The position numbers and the translations under genes are program-made. Positions 15,601 through 25,495 of a stretch of 64,000 nt of DNA are shown here, in pieces (the stretch's first letter is position 1; every line of letters starts with the position of its first letter). The DNA is from Chimonanthus salicifolius (taxonomy: Eukaryota; Streptophyta; Magnoliopsida; Laurales; Calycanthaceae), in assembly GCA_013350335.1 (NCBI GenBank), contig CM023539.1, positions 70,576,781 to 70,640,780 on the forward strand, given 5' to 3'. A model generated the notes under the pieces. It was not told where the DNA came from, did not search any database, and saw only the letters and a program-made list of their open reading frames with translations.

Positions 15601-16651
15601 CCAACTCGGTTGACTCGAAAAAACTTAAGACATTGTACAATTTAAGAAAATCAATAAAACTCAACAAAACTCAGTAAAAGTCGAAAAACCAACAAACTCA
15701 AATCTATCTATAACCAAGTGAAGATAAAGTTTTAAGATTTTGAACTATTTTAATAATTACGATCTTTCATGCTACATCTTTCTCACTATGCTAAAAGTGA
15801 AATGTCCTAAACCTTACCATCCTTAAAAACTATCATCATTTTAATCCATTACCAACAACACATTTCAAACCATAATCTATTACCCCTCATCAAATTCACC
15901 AATCGTTATCACCATAATAAAGAAATGGAAATGAAAATGAAAAGGATGATGAAGAAAGACATACCTGTAGTGATGTCCATAATTTCTTCTAATGTGCGTA
16001 AGCTTTAAATGGAACATGGTTCGACGTCTTCATCACAACATTCATCACTATAATCTATTTACCATCATCAACACACTATCACTATACATAAAAAATAAAA
16101 ATAAAGAAAAAGACAGAAAAAGAAATAGTTGAACGCAATCACCAACCCCATATGGTGCGCAATCACCTCCGCCACTGGCCACAATAAATAAAATAAGAAT
16201 TAATCAAATCAAATTCTAATAAGTTGTACTACGATGACAATATAAAGGCATTCAATACTCACATGTTACATAATTAATAATGATCAAACATGCAATTGAT
16301 CACGTGTTAGTCATTTCTTCTCATGTGTAAATGACTTTAATGCAATCATCTATCTAACATCACCACTATCATTAAATTATCATAATTAAAAAAAGGCAAA
16401 CACATACAAATTAAAAAAAGGCATACCAATAATGACTGATGTCGATGACTTGTTGTAGTGCTTGAAAACATGTAATTGATTGCATTTCCATCCCTTTGTC
16501 ATAAAATATATCCTATACCCACTCCCCCTCCCCAGACAAAAACAAGAAATCATCAAATCAATTTCTATCAGAAAGTACCGTAACAAAAATGTACAGATAT
16601 AAAGTATTGACACATTATATAATTCACATTGAGCAAATATTATATGTTAAC
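3623..16651. repeat. Tandem array of twelve ~1.09-kb units
   Basis: Using the conserved start TTCTCGGCCTAACTCGGTTG, units begin at 3623, 4718, 5749, 6842, 7921, 9020, 10114, 11201, 12298, 13396, 14495 and 15593. The array stops inside the twelfth unit at about 16651, where LINE sequence begins. Unit lengths are 1095, 1031, 1093, 1079, 1099, 1094, 1087, 1097, 1098, 1099, 1098 and about 1058 bp. The second unit is short because about 65 bp is deleted near 5568, inside the block that yields the minus-strand open frame elsewhere. Each unit carries repeated ACTCGG words, a GA-rich block (around GAAATGGAAATGAAAATG), the sequence CCATATGGTGCGCAATCACC and a minus-strand open frame of 66-88 codons. 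Units in the right half (11201-16651) are more alike in length and sequence than those on the left, which suggests recent local amplification. It could be a satellite or an amplified intron-exon block of an unknown gene. It is not rDNA. Confidence 0.92.
14866..15429 (-). other. Exon-like modules in a representative array unit
   Basis: On the minus strand one unit shows three short open blocks bounded by splice-like dinucleotides. Module A ends at 15329 (donor G|GTATGCC) and reads ...IYFMTKGWKR...KHYNKSSTSVII. Module B is 15034-15079 (acceptor CCAG, donor CAA|GTAT). Module C is 14866-14928 (acceptor GAAG, donor CAG|GTATGT). Joining A, B and C keeps one frame and reads on as VAEVIAHHMGLVIAF, then KRRTMFHLKL and RRNYGHHYR. 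I do not recognise a family. Acceptor B has only a moderate pyrimidine tract and acceptor C almost none. Some units have lost the B donor (GTAT to CTAT near 12830 and 16126), so this may be chance or a decayed gene segment. Confidence 0.25.
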
Positions 16652-17123
16652 ATTTTTAGGGGTTAGAGAATCAACTGCCCCTCCTTAGAGATCTACCATT
16701 TGCAGGATGATACCATCCTCTATATAAGGATGAAATTGATAAAAACTTCAAAGCTGCATTAAAGTGGTTAGAACCCGCCTTAGGCCTTCATATTAATTAC
16801 CCCAAATGTGAAGTTCTAGAAATCAATATTAAAGACAAGAAATTAAGCTCTCTAGCTAGTATTCAATTTGGTGTTCCCCTTGCATTTCCCTACCACTTAT
16901 TTGGGACTTCCCCTTTCCCTCATCACTTGCTTTGGGAACCAATCATTTGAAAATGAAAAAAAACCCCTCCAAAATGACTAGTTTCTTGGAAAGGAAGGTA
17001 TCTCTTTGTGGTGGAAGGATCACTCTATCGAAATCTGCCTTTACTACCCTCTCAATCTACATCCTTGCCACCTTCAACTACTCAGAAAGAGTTAATGATC
17101 CCTTGTTAAGACTTCATAGGTAG
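16652..17123 (+). mobile_element. LINE reverse-transcriptase remnant
   Basis: Plus-strand frames, broken by indels, match the plant L1-type reverse transcriptase. A degraded G-L-R-Q-x-x-P-L-S-like stretch is followed directly by the F-A-D-D-T-I-L-like active-site region at 16700-16725. Next comes a stretch reading as DEIDKNFKAALKWLEPALGL in a composite frame, and near 16975-17120 a block reading FLERKVSLCGGRITLSKSA, typical of the region downstream of the catalytic core. Sequence between the first two motifs is deleted. The element truncates the last unit of the tandem array, so it arrived there after, or at the edge of, the amplification. It is non-functional. Confidence 0.75.
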
Positions 17124-17472
17124 TAAAAAAGAGCATGAATTAGGATCAAGCCTGTTTGTCCAAGATCAAGCATGTCTACCCATAATGGTAGGGTTGAAAT
17201 AAGACAAATCACTAATGTCTCTACCCATAATGGTAGGGTTGAAATAAGAAAATCACTAAATAAGACAAATCTCTCTCTGTCTCTCTCTCTCATATATTAA
17301 ATAAACTAAATATAAATAACAAGAAAAAGGTATTAAGTTACTCTCTCTCATATATTAAATAAACTAAATATAAATAACAGGAAAAAGGTATTAAGTTACC
17401 CAGATAACATAATACACACCTTTTCCTTTCTCCATCATCCATCTCAATGTTGTCAACATCACAACTACAAGA
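17124..17472. repeat. Two short direct duplications
   Basis: A ~47-bp block containing GTCTACCCATAATGGTAGGG is present twice, at about 17172 and 17217. A ~59-bp block beginning CTCTCTCATATATTAAATA is present twice back to back, at about 17283-17341 and 17342-17400. The rest shows no gene. Confidence 0.75.
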
Positions 17473-17714
17473 CTAATGCTCGGATAAATGCCCAAACAGG
17501 TGTTTCATCATACCATCCTCACTTATTCTTGGCTCAAGGTTAATAATAATGGACATCAAACATTCTTCAAATTCATTTAAATGCTCAAGAGACAATATGG
17601 AATTATTTTCTTTCATGATTGGATTCCTGTCTTTGCTCATGCTCAACGTTGTATGTGGGTATAAAAGAGGGACAGCCACAAAGTTAACTATTTCTTTAGC
17701 ATTGACAATTTGAA
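17473..17714 (-). other. Unassigned open frame interrupted by a TRIM
   Basis: A minus-strand open frame of about 80 codons, before it runs into TRIM sequence, reads QIVNAKEIVNFVAV and later FEECLMSIIINLEPRISEDG, ending at 17473. It has ordinary protein-like composition and could be an exon remnant. A faint similarity to a middle region of TT9-like proteins (I-V-x-x-K-[DE]-x-x-N-x-V-A) is not enough for assignment. The order would also be wrong for continuity with the 1.9-3.2 kb fragment. Confidence 0.25.
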
Positions 17715-18202
17715 TGTAATACCCTGCTCCAAAAAGTCCCACATTGCTAGTGGCATTGGAAGTTCCCTGGTATATAAGTAGTGGCCTTCCTCCTTCTAGC
17801 ACAAGGCCTTTTGGGAGTAACAGTGGGTTGGCTCGCCAAAGTAAAGCCGTGCGGGTCCGTGTGTAGGCCCAAAGCGGACAATATTGTGCTAGCGGGACGG
17901 GTCGTTACAAATGGTATCAGAGAATAGTTCAACTCTCTGTCTGAGGGTGTGGGCTTGGTGGTTGTGTGTGCAGAGCCGGGGACGGTTCTGGCTTAAGGGG
18001 GGTAGATTGTAATACCCTGCTCCAAAAAGTCCCACATTGCTAGTGGCATTGGAAGTTCCCTAGTATATAAGTAGTGGCCTACCTCCTTCTAGCACAAGGC
18101 CTTTTGGGAGCAACAGTGGGTTGGCTCGCCAAAGCAAAGCCGTGAGGGTCCGTGTGTAGGCCCAAAGTGGACAATATTGTGCTAGCGGAACGAGTCGTTA
18201 CA
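17715..18202 (+). mobile_element. TRIM retrotransposon, complete with two 195-bp LTRs
   Basis: Two near-identical 195-bp LTRs, 17715-17909 and 18008-18202, begin TGTAATACCCTGC and end TCGTTACA. They flank a ~98-bp interior with no coding capacity. Directly inside the left LTR lies TGGTATCAGAG, the standard primer-binding site complementary to initiator methionine tRNA. Directly before the right LTR lies the polypurine tract AAGGGGGGTAGA. This is the full anatomy of a terminal-repeat retrotransposon in miniature, which needs proteins from another element to move. The flanking 5-mers (TTGAA and GTTAC) do not match, so the target duplication is lost or the copy is recombined. Confidence 0.92.
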
Positions 18203-18524
18203 GTTACTCTCCATTGTTTATCTGGTGTGTGCAGATTGAGAAGTTTACACATGCTCCAAAGATTAGTTAGGTGAGATCAGGGATTTAAATATCGATATAT
18301 CGGCTAATATTGGTTCTTGGCTGAAATATCGGCCGTTACCGTTTTTTAAATCACCGAGTGAGACGTTTGAACACCTTGGTATAGAGAAAAAAGACATGAA
18401 AACTATCTCATCTTGACTCAACAAGTTTCTCCTAATCAAGGTTGCTGTCGCTAGAAAGACATAATGTTAGGTTTGACACGTGAGTTTTCCCTCTGATTGG
18501 TAATTTCATTGTGGTGTTCAAATC
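18203..18524. other. Spacer with small ATATCGG-motif fragment
   Basis: No gene is seen. About 18275-18345 carries AAATATCGATATATCGGC and a second ATATCGGCCGTTACCG. These words are shared with larger transposon arms near 42.4-42.8 kb and 54.3-55.3 kb, so this is probably a small end fragment of the same repeat family. Confidence 0.4.
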
Positions 18525-19751
18525 TTATAGTGTAAGACATCAATGACAAAGTTGGCATTGATATTGTGTTAGACTAATAAGCGTCGGTGGATGCTATCTA
18601 CATTTTAGGTGATGAGAAATAGGCCTAGGCTTTCTAGCGCCAGGAATCCTCCCTTTCACATGCAAGGAAAAGGAATAAACTAGCAAAATGCTTTTCAACC
18701 TGCATGCTTATATTTCTTATATTATATTCAATTAGAATGATGATGGTTTCAATGGAAAGATTATACTAAGTCATTAAAAATCACTTTGATTGGAAGAATT
18801 AAGATGTATTTCTATAGATTGTAAATATTCAAAAATTGAATAATTAATTTAAATGATCAAATTTCAAAGATTTTAAAAAAATATGAATTGAATAAACACG
18901 TAAAGATAAATTTTGGTGGACCATACACTACACTTAAAGATAGATCTCAGTATCTTACCTATAAACGTCAAAATAATATAGTCACAAATCCTAAATTTTC
19001 ATTTTGTAATTCGAATATTTGGGTAATTGGGTTTGATTTACCATTTATATTGTACTATTCTATGTAACAGATTAACAGTGTAAGTTCAGATCAAGGATCA
19101 GATCTATAAAGGATCTCATTACAAGTATTAAAGCCTCTACTAGATCAGATCTAATTAATTTGTCCAAATTCTACCATATGATCAACAAGTAGATCAAGCT
19201 TTCGAGACTCTATTAGATCAATTTACGAATAGGTCAAGCAAGTCACCAAGGCTCTATTGAACATATTCAACAACAAATTAGGTCACGAAGTTATTTTGGA
19301 GTTCAATCCAAATAAATCAAATCATCTAAAACCTGGTGAAGATGTATCTACTGGCATATTAACTATTAAGACACTAAGCCTCAGAACTAAGACTGTAAAT
19401 GGATCTAGATCTGACCCAATTCGTCAAGAGTCAGATTACAAGTCAGAACATATCCATCAACAATGAAGTTAGGAAGACACAACAGAAGGATGTCCAATAG
19501 TTGATGAACTCTGAATGACTTGTTGAATGACAAGCAATGGTGGATGTCACCAAAACCTGTTTTCAACTCATCCAATAATGAATCAGGTTTAGAAGACCCA
19601 TTGAAGCACATTTAATGACTTATGATGTTATGAAGACTGTGGCTCCAATGGTGGATCAAGTATAGAAGAATTATTAAAGTACATCCAATGGCAAATGATG
19701 TACATTCAATGGTGAATCGAGTCATGAAGACACATTTGAAGTACAACTAAT
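18525..19751. repeat. Dispersed repeat, copy 1
   Basis: This ~1.23-kb sequence is collinear with 43194-45002 at high identity, starting at TTATAGTGTAAGACATCAAT and ending at AGTACAACTAAT. Copy 1 lacks the TRIM and two smaller insertions found in copy 2. It contains many short words such as GATCAAG and TCATGAAGAC. A minus-strand frame of 68 codons (19405-19611) is shared with copy 2 but has no recognisable domain. The repeat class is unknown. Confidence 0.85.
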
Positions 19752-20573
19752 GGTAGATCAAATTGTTAAAACCCTACTATATTTTTCCAGTAGTGGGTCA
19801 AGTCATCAAGACTCGTTAGAAAGACAAAAGATATTGAATAGATGATCAAGTCATTAAAGGCCGAAACAAATTTAATGACCGATCAAATCATTAAAGACTC
19901 ATCAAAGCCCTTTAATAGTCGAAACAAATTAGACTAGATCTAATTTTGAACATACAAATCACGTCTCAAATCTTTTATTTAAAGTTCACTTATAATAAAT
20001 CAATTTTAAGATGATGAAGTGTTGAGTTGAGATTGTTGAATTGCTCAATGTACTTATTAAGTTGTTGAGCAGATAGACGGAACTAAGTCTTCTTTTAATT
20101 TGGAATTTTTTTTCCTCTACAACCCCCTGGTTAAAGCCACAAAGGAAACCCTAAAATGTAGGATTGAATGCTTTCAAAAAAAAATCAAATGAAATCATCT
20201 CCAAAATAAATGCAGTAAAGCATGGTAAGGGGTGAGTAAATTATTTATAATATAATTCACTTGCTATTTAGATTTTTTTAACAACAAAGCAACTATCAAG
20301 TGGAAAAACAGAATGAAGAGAGTTTGAGGAAAAAGGAGAATTAGTGTTTTAACTTTATATAAATATGGGATTTTTCTGATTTTTAGATTGGCGTTATTAG
20401 AATTTTTAATGTTTAGCAATCCAATTAATAATGATAGAGAAAATTTATCAAGTAAATAAATAGTTAGTGGCGTTAATTAAATATAAAAATAAAAAATATC
20501 CTAAAATGTACAAACTTTCTGCAATTTCTCTATGTTGTTAATTGTCCTACATTTTGAATAACAATCTAATTAA
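19752..20573. other. AT-rich stretch without genes
   Basis: To about 19980 the sequence continues the GATCAAGTCATTAAAG-type word repetition of the dispersed repeat. After that it is AT-rich with no open frame of note. Confidence 0.4.
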
Positions 20574-21890
20574 GTCTCTGTCGTTATAAAAAAAATATAT
20601 GATAAATAAATAGTTAACCGTTAATAAAAAATTTCAAATACAAAAAATATTCTTAAATATGTCAAATTTTTAGAAAAGCATCTATTTTTACTTCTTTAAA
20701 AAAGATGCAAGTGAGAGTGGTGCCATGGCTTCAACTAGATTTGTTGCTTCAAATCTGATTTACATTTATTTCATCAAGCAAAAAAATTATTTTAGTACTA
20801 ATTGATTAAAAAATACTAAAATAGGTAGGCAGGTATGTAGGTATGCATGTTATGTATATAGGTATGCATATATGTGTGTAGGTATGTATGTAGGTATGCA
20901 TGTGTGTAGATATGTATGTACAATGTATATATGTACGTATGTGTATGAATATATGTATGTATGTAGGTATGCATGTTATGTATGTAAGTATGCATATATG
21001 TGTGTGTAGGTATGTATGCATGTTATGTTATGTATGTATGTGTATGAGTGTATGTATGTATGCATGTTATGTTATGTATGTATGTGTATGAGTGTATGTA
21101 TGTAGGTATGCATGTTATGTATGTAAGTATGCACATATGTATGCATATGTGTGTAGGTATGTATGTAGGTATGCATGTGTGTAGATATGTATGTATAATG
21201 TATATATGTACATATGTGTATGAATATATGTATGTATGTAGGTATGCATGTTGTGTATGTAAGTATGCATATATGTGTATGTATGTATGTATGCATGTTA
21301 TGTTATGTATGTATGTGTATGAGTGTATGTATGTAGGTATGCATGTTATGTATGTAAGTATGCACATATGTATGCATATGTGTGTAGGTATGTAGGTATG
21401 GATGCAAGTTATGTATGTAGGTATGCATATGTGTGTGTGCAGATATGTATGTATGTATGTATGCATGTATGTTGGTATGTATGTAGGTATGCATGTATGT
21501 TTGTATGTACATATAAACGTATATGTATGTATCTATGTATTTATGTAAGTATATATGTATCTATCTCTGTCATTATAAAGAAAAATATATGTTAAATAAA
21601 TAGTTAAGGGTGTTAGTAAAAAATTCAAATACTGAAAGCATTCTTAAATATCTAAAATTTTAGAAAAGCATCTTTTCAAATACTAAAAATATTCTTAAAT
21701 ATGTAAAATTTTAGAAAAGCATTTATTGTTACTTTCTTTAGAAAAAGATGAGTGGTGTTTTGACGGAAGATTCTTCTTTAACTAGAGTCGTTGCTTCAAA
21801 TCTGATTTAGATTTTTTTTATTTCATTAAACAAAAAAATAATTTTCATTATCTATTAGTACTAATTTATTAAAAAATAGTAGATATAATT
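20574..21890. repeat. ~250-bp direct repeats flanking a TATG microsatellite block
   Basis: The sequence at 20574-20821 (from GTCTCTGTCGTTATAAA to the TTGATTAAAAAATA region) recurs diverged at about 21564-21880. Between them lie about 740 bp of TATG/TGTA-type microsatellite. In the right copy an extra ~53-bp segment (ATTCTTAAATAT...AGAAAAGCAT) is duplicated. The arrangement suggests a tandem duplication with a tetranucleotide tract expanding at the junction. Confidence 0.7.
20822..21570. repeat. TATG/TGTA microsatellite with higher-order structure
   Basis: This is almost pure four-base repeat with variants (GTAGGTATGCATG, GTTATG). Blocks about 105 bp long near 21064 and 21296 are nearly identical at a 232-bp offset, so a higher-order unit has been copied. 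The repeat is open in several frames on both strands (M-Y-V-C and H-T-Y-I type peptides), which is a composition artefact and not coding. Confidence 0.92.
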
Positions 21891-22518
21891 TAAAGAATAA
21901 TATTTAAATTATCAATTATTATTTTTATATCGACAATGTAACTATCAGTTTAGATGAAATAACTAAAAATGTCAAATAGAATTAATCTTAAGTATATATG
22001 ATGATCAACAATTTTTTTCTTTTAGACCAAGCCATACTAATTTATTAGAAGCTAAGAACATGATAAACCAAAACACAGATGGTCCAGGGCCTAGCAGGCC
22101 GATGGTTCTGGGCTCCCAATGGAATCGCCATTGAGGCCCAGTAAAGTAAAATAACAGACTGTAGATTCCATTTTACAGTCATCTGGTACTTTTTTTTTTT
22201 TTAACATTACAGTCATCCAGTACTTGTAAGCAAAAGGCTAAAACATCGTAACTGGGGGTTAACGGGGTAATTGGATGAGGTGTAAATTTTACAGGGGTTA
22301 CTCCTGACCAGGGGTTACATCAAGTAATATGAAAACCCCTTAGAAAGAAATGGTGTTCAAAAGTGAGAAAGGAGAGGTAAAAATTCAAAATTTTACCCTT
22401 ACCCCTTGGTTTCCAAATAAGGATAATGAGGGGTAACCCCCTATTACCCTTACACCTTAACGTATCCTCTCTCTTGTTGACACATTTAATTATGTCCGAT
22501 TCAATCAGGAAAATTTAA
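21891..22518. other. Spacer, no gene
   Basis: The sequence is AT-rich. A 230-bp patch at 22240-22470 has runs such as GGGGTTA on one side and GGGTAACCCCCTATTACCC on the other. It may be a decayed MITE, but I could not define ends. Confidence 0.35.
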
Positions 22519-22781
22519 GGCTGTGTTTGGATGAAGTAAATTTTGTAAGAATTTCTTTTATGCAGGGGAATTTTCAATGGTTTTTCTTAAACAAGAGTTT
22601 CTTATCTTATTTGATACTTTCAGTGAAAATGTACATAGGAAACAAATTTAACTCTAAGGGAGAGGTAAAACGAAGTGGTTCTTGAGATTTCCTCACCTTT
22701 TTCCTTTGTTACGACTTACCAACAAGGGTAAACAACCGTTATTATTATTTTCACTCATTTACTCCTCATCCAAACGCAGTT
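22519..22781. mobile_element. MITE with GGCTGTGTTTGGATG-type termini
   Basis: The left end is GGCTGTGTTTGGATGAAGTA. The right end is the near reverse complement, TTTACTCCTCATCCAAACGC followed by AGTT, giving about 20-bp imperfect inverted repeats around 220 bp of AT-rich non-coding sequence. This TIR type is common among plant non-autonomous DNA transposons. No clear target duplication remains. Confidence 0.65.
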
Positions 22782-23346
22782 GTAAATGTTTTTATTTTTA
22801 AAAAAGGGCAATGAGAGATGACTCTGTAGAAGTCGACTTACATAGGATCCACGGTGACAACTGCCAGCTTCAACTGACAATGCCAGCTTGTAGAAGTATC
22901 TCTTGTATCGTTAAAAACTTGAGCAATTCCTGTCTTTCCAAATTTGCCATAAATAGAAAACTGTTAGATATAAAAAAAATTATAAATAGAAAACTGTTAG
23001 ATATAATTTTTTTTATCAGTACAAATTCACCATATCCAGATTAAGAATTCAGAGTTGCGCTGGGGAAGAACATCAAAGTCCTGCAAAATTCCCAAATTTT
23101 TGTTGGGATTTTTTTACTATGAAAGAAGGATTGGATGATGGACTCATTTTCCTCATTGTGCACCTCCTGCAAAATAGGATTGATATTTAGATTAAATCTT
23201 CCATTCATTCATTAATTGGTAATTTTATTTTTTCAGCCACCCTGTATTCCAATAACATATCTAAAAAAGATAGGTTCAAATACATTAACAAGCTTCTCTT
23301 GCGTTAAGCTAAAACATTTATAGATGAACAAACTAAAAGAATAACC
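22782..23346. other. Spacer, no gene
   Basis: There is a short duplicated stretch AAATAGAAAACTGTTAGATA at about 22950 and 22982. No supported gene. Confidence 0.4.
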
Positions 23347-23501
23347 CACATGGGTGTAGTTCAACTGGTTGCCTATCGCTTCAAGAAGTGGAAGGTTGCG
23401 GGTTCGAGTTCCCATGGTCTAATCTTGGTGTCCCTTAGAAGTAGTGGGAGGGGTTTTAGTAGGACTATATCTGAATTGTCCACACGTTAATAAAAAAAAA
23501 A
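23347..23501 (+). mobile_element. tRNA-derived SINE
   Basis: The element starts with a tRNA-like head. The A-box-like TGTAGTTCAACTGG is near 23355 and the B-box GGTTCGAGTTCC at 23401, the spacing expected of an internal RNA polymerase III promoter. An unrelated tail follows and ends in an A-rich tract at about 23490-23501. The flanks AACTAAAAGAATA (left) and AACTAAAAAATAA (right) look like a decayed target duplication of about 13 bp. It is not a functional tRNA gene, since no cloverleaf acceptor stem closes. Confidence 0.75.
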
Positions 23502-24793
23502 CTAAAAAATAAATAAATAGAGACAATGATAAAAAATAATAACTAGAATCTAAGTAAGCTAGTTACATATTCACCTATTTTTAGGTGCACTTCCTATAAT
23601 AGATTTTTTGTATAGGTTGTGGAGCATACTTTATTCTCAAACGGTGAGTATGATAAAAATATCATCACATGAATTCGAGATCTCTCATAATCAATTTGTG
23701 GTCAATCAACTTAACTATGTTTCTATAGGACACAAAGTTTAAGTATTAAAACAAAAATCATTAAAGTTTGGAAAACTTAAAAAATATAATTTTATAATTT
23801 CATTTAAAATGATTTTTTATGAGTATCATATTCAATAATTTACAAAAAATGCCAATGGGTCCAGGATGGTGTATTAAAATGGTGAATAATTAACATATGT
23901 AAATAATACTAAGGTCAAGATGTATTATAGTGAGATGTTCTATCCAAAAAAAATTATAATAAAAGTAGATTGCACGAATAAAAATATATAACTCACAACT
24001 TGGGTCAACCTTCCGATTAAGATAAAAAAATACATAACATATGAGGTCTAATGTCAGCTCATACTTAAATGTCTTTTTTCACTGAATAAATATGGCTAGC
24101 TATTGAGATGAACATTAAAAGGTTATTTTATACTTTATTATCAAAATTGTGTTTAAATTACTAATCATAAATAATCATGTGAATTAGAGTTTATTATATC
24201 CCAACCTAACTTAAATAATGGCACCCATAGTTCAATGGTTTTCGGCCTTTCAATAGACCTTGAAGTCAAGAATTTTTTGCCCTATTGAAAGGAAAGATTT
24301 CTACAAGTCTTACTAAACACAAAATTAATGTGAGAACCCATAATTATAGCTTAAAATAGAGTTCTAGACTTCTAGCATTCCATTCCATCGGTAAAATGTG
24401 AAATGAAAAAAAAAAAAAACAATGTTTTACCATGTAACAAGAGAGAAAATTATTTTTAGATCTCACCAAGCACCAAAATAAATGGAAAAAAACTCACATA
24501 TCTCTTCATATAGATCAGTAATCCCTCCATTACACCTGTAAAGTATCATATAGTATAAAGCAAGCCATTATCATCTTAATTTTTCAAAAATGAGAGTTAA
24601 CAAGTCCCATCAAACACATAATTAATTTAAGAATCCATGATTATGATTCAGAATGGAGTCCTACCACTTGCATTCTACTTGAAAAATATGAGATGAAAAA
24701 AGAAATAACAATTCACTATGTAATAAGAGAGAAAAACTTGTCTTTGGGTCCCATCAAACACGAAAATAAATGAATGTGGGCGCCTGAATGTGT
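23502..24793. other. AT-rich spacer, no gene
   Basis: No coding or structural RNA signal was recognised on either strand. Confidence 0.4.
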
Positions 24794-25090
24794 ATATATA
24801 TATATATATATATAGATAGATAGATAGATAGATATGTATGTAAGTATGCATGCATGTAGGTATGCATGTATGTATGTATGTGCATATGCATGTAGGTATG
24901 CATGCAGGGATGTATATATGTATATAAGTATGTAGATATGTAGGTATGTATGTATATATGTGTGTATGTATGTATTTATGTATGTATGTATTATGTATGA
25001 ATATTGTATGTATATATGTATATATGTGTGTATGTATGTATGTATGTATGCATTATGTATGAATATTGTATGTATATATGTATGTATGTG

Positions 25091-25122
<32 letters not shown>

Positions 25123-25365
25123 TGTATGTATATATGTATGTATGTATGTAGGTAGGTATGTATGTAAGTATGTATGTAGGTATGCATGTAGGTATGTATG
25201 CATGTAGGTATGTATGTATGCATGTAGGTATGTATGTATGTATGCATGTAGGTATGTATGCATGCATGTATGCATGTAGGTATGTATGTATGCATGTAGG
25301 TATGTAGGTATGTATATATGTATGCATGCATGTAGGTATATGTATGTATGTATTATGTATGTATG

Positions 25366-25399
<34 letters not shown>

Positions 25400-25495
25400 T
25401 GTATGTAGGTATGCATGTAGGTATGTATGTAGATATGCATGTAGGTATGTAGGTAGGTAGGTAGGTAGGTAGATATGTATGTATGTAGATATGTA
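24794..25495. repeat. TA/GATA then TATG microsatellite block
   Basis: A (TA)n tract, then (GATA)n near 24815-24832, then about 660 bp of TATG/TGCATGTAGG-type repeats. A 292-codon minus-strand frame crosses it, composed mainly of H-T-Y-I, Y-L-P-T and H-A-Y. It is a by-product of the tetranucleotide period and not a gene. Confidence 0.92.

Noticed and set aside
3623..16651. Array considered as CRISPR, rDNA or centromeric satellite
   Set aside because: Units are about 1.09 kb and abut directly, unlike CRISPR. There is no rRNA sequence. Centromeric origin cannot be judged without genome-wide abundance.
19405..19611. 68-codon frame shared by both dispersed-repeat copies (also 44638-44862)
   Set aside because: Its presence in both copies is explained by DNA duplication. 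There is no motif or start context, so it is not called as a gene.
21023..21466. Overlapping long frames on both strands
   Set aside because: Same microsatellite artefact (M-Y-V-C and H-T-Y-I peptides).
23347..23418. tRNA gene
   Set aside because: A and B boxes are present but no acceptor-stem pairing is evident, and an unrelated tail with an A tract follows, so it is a SINE head.
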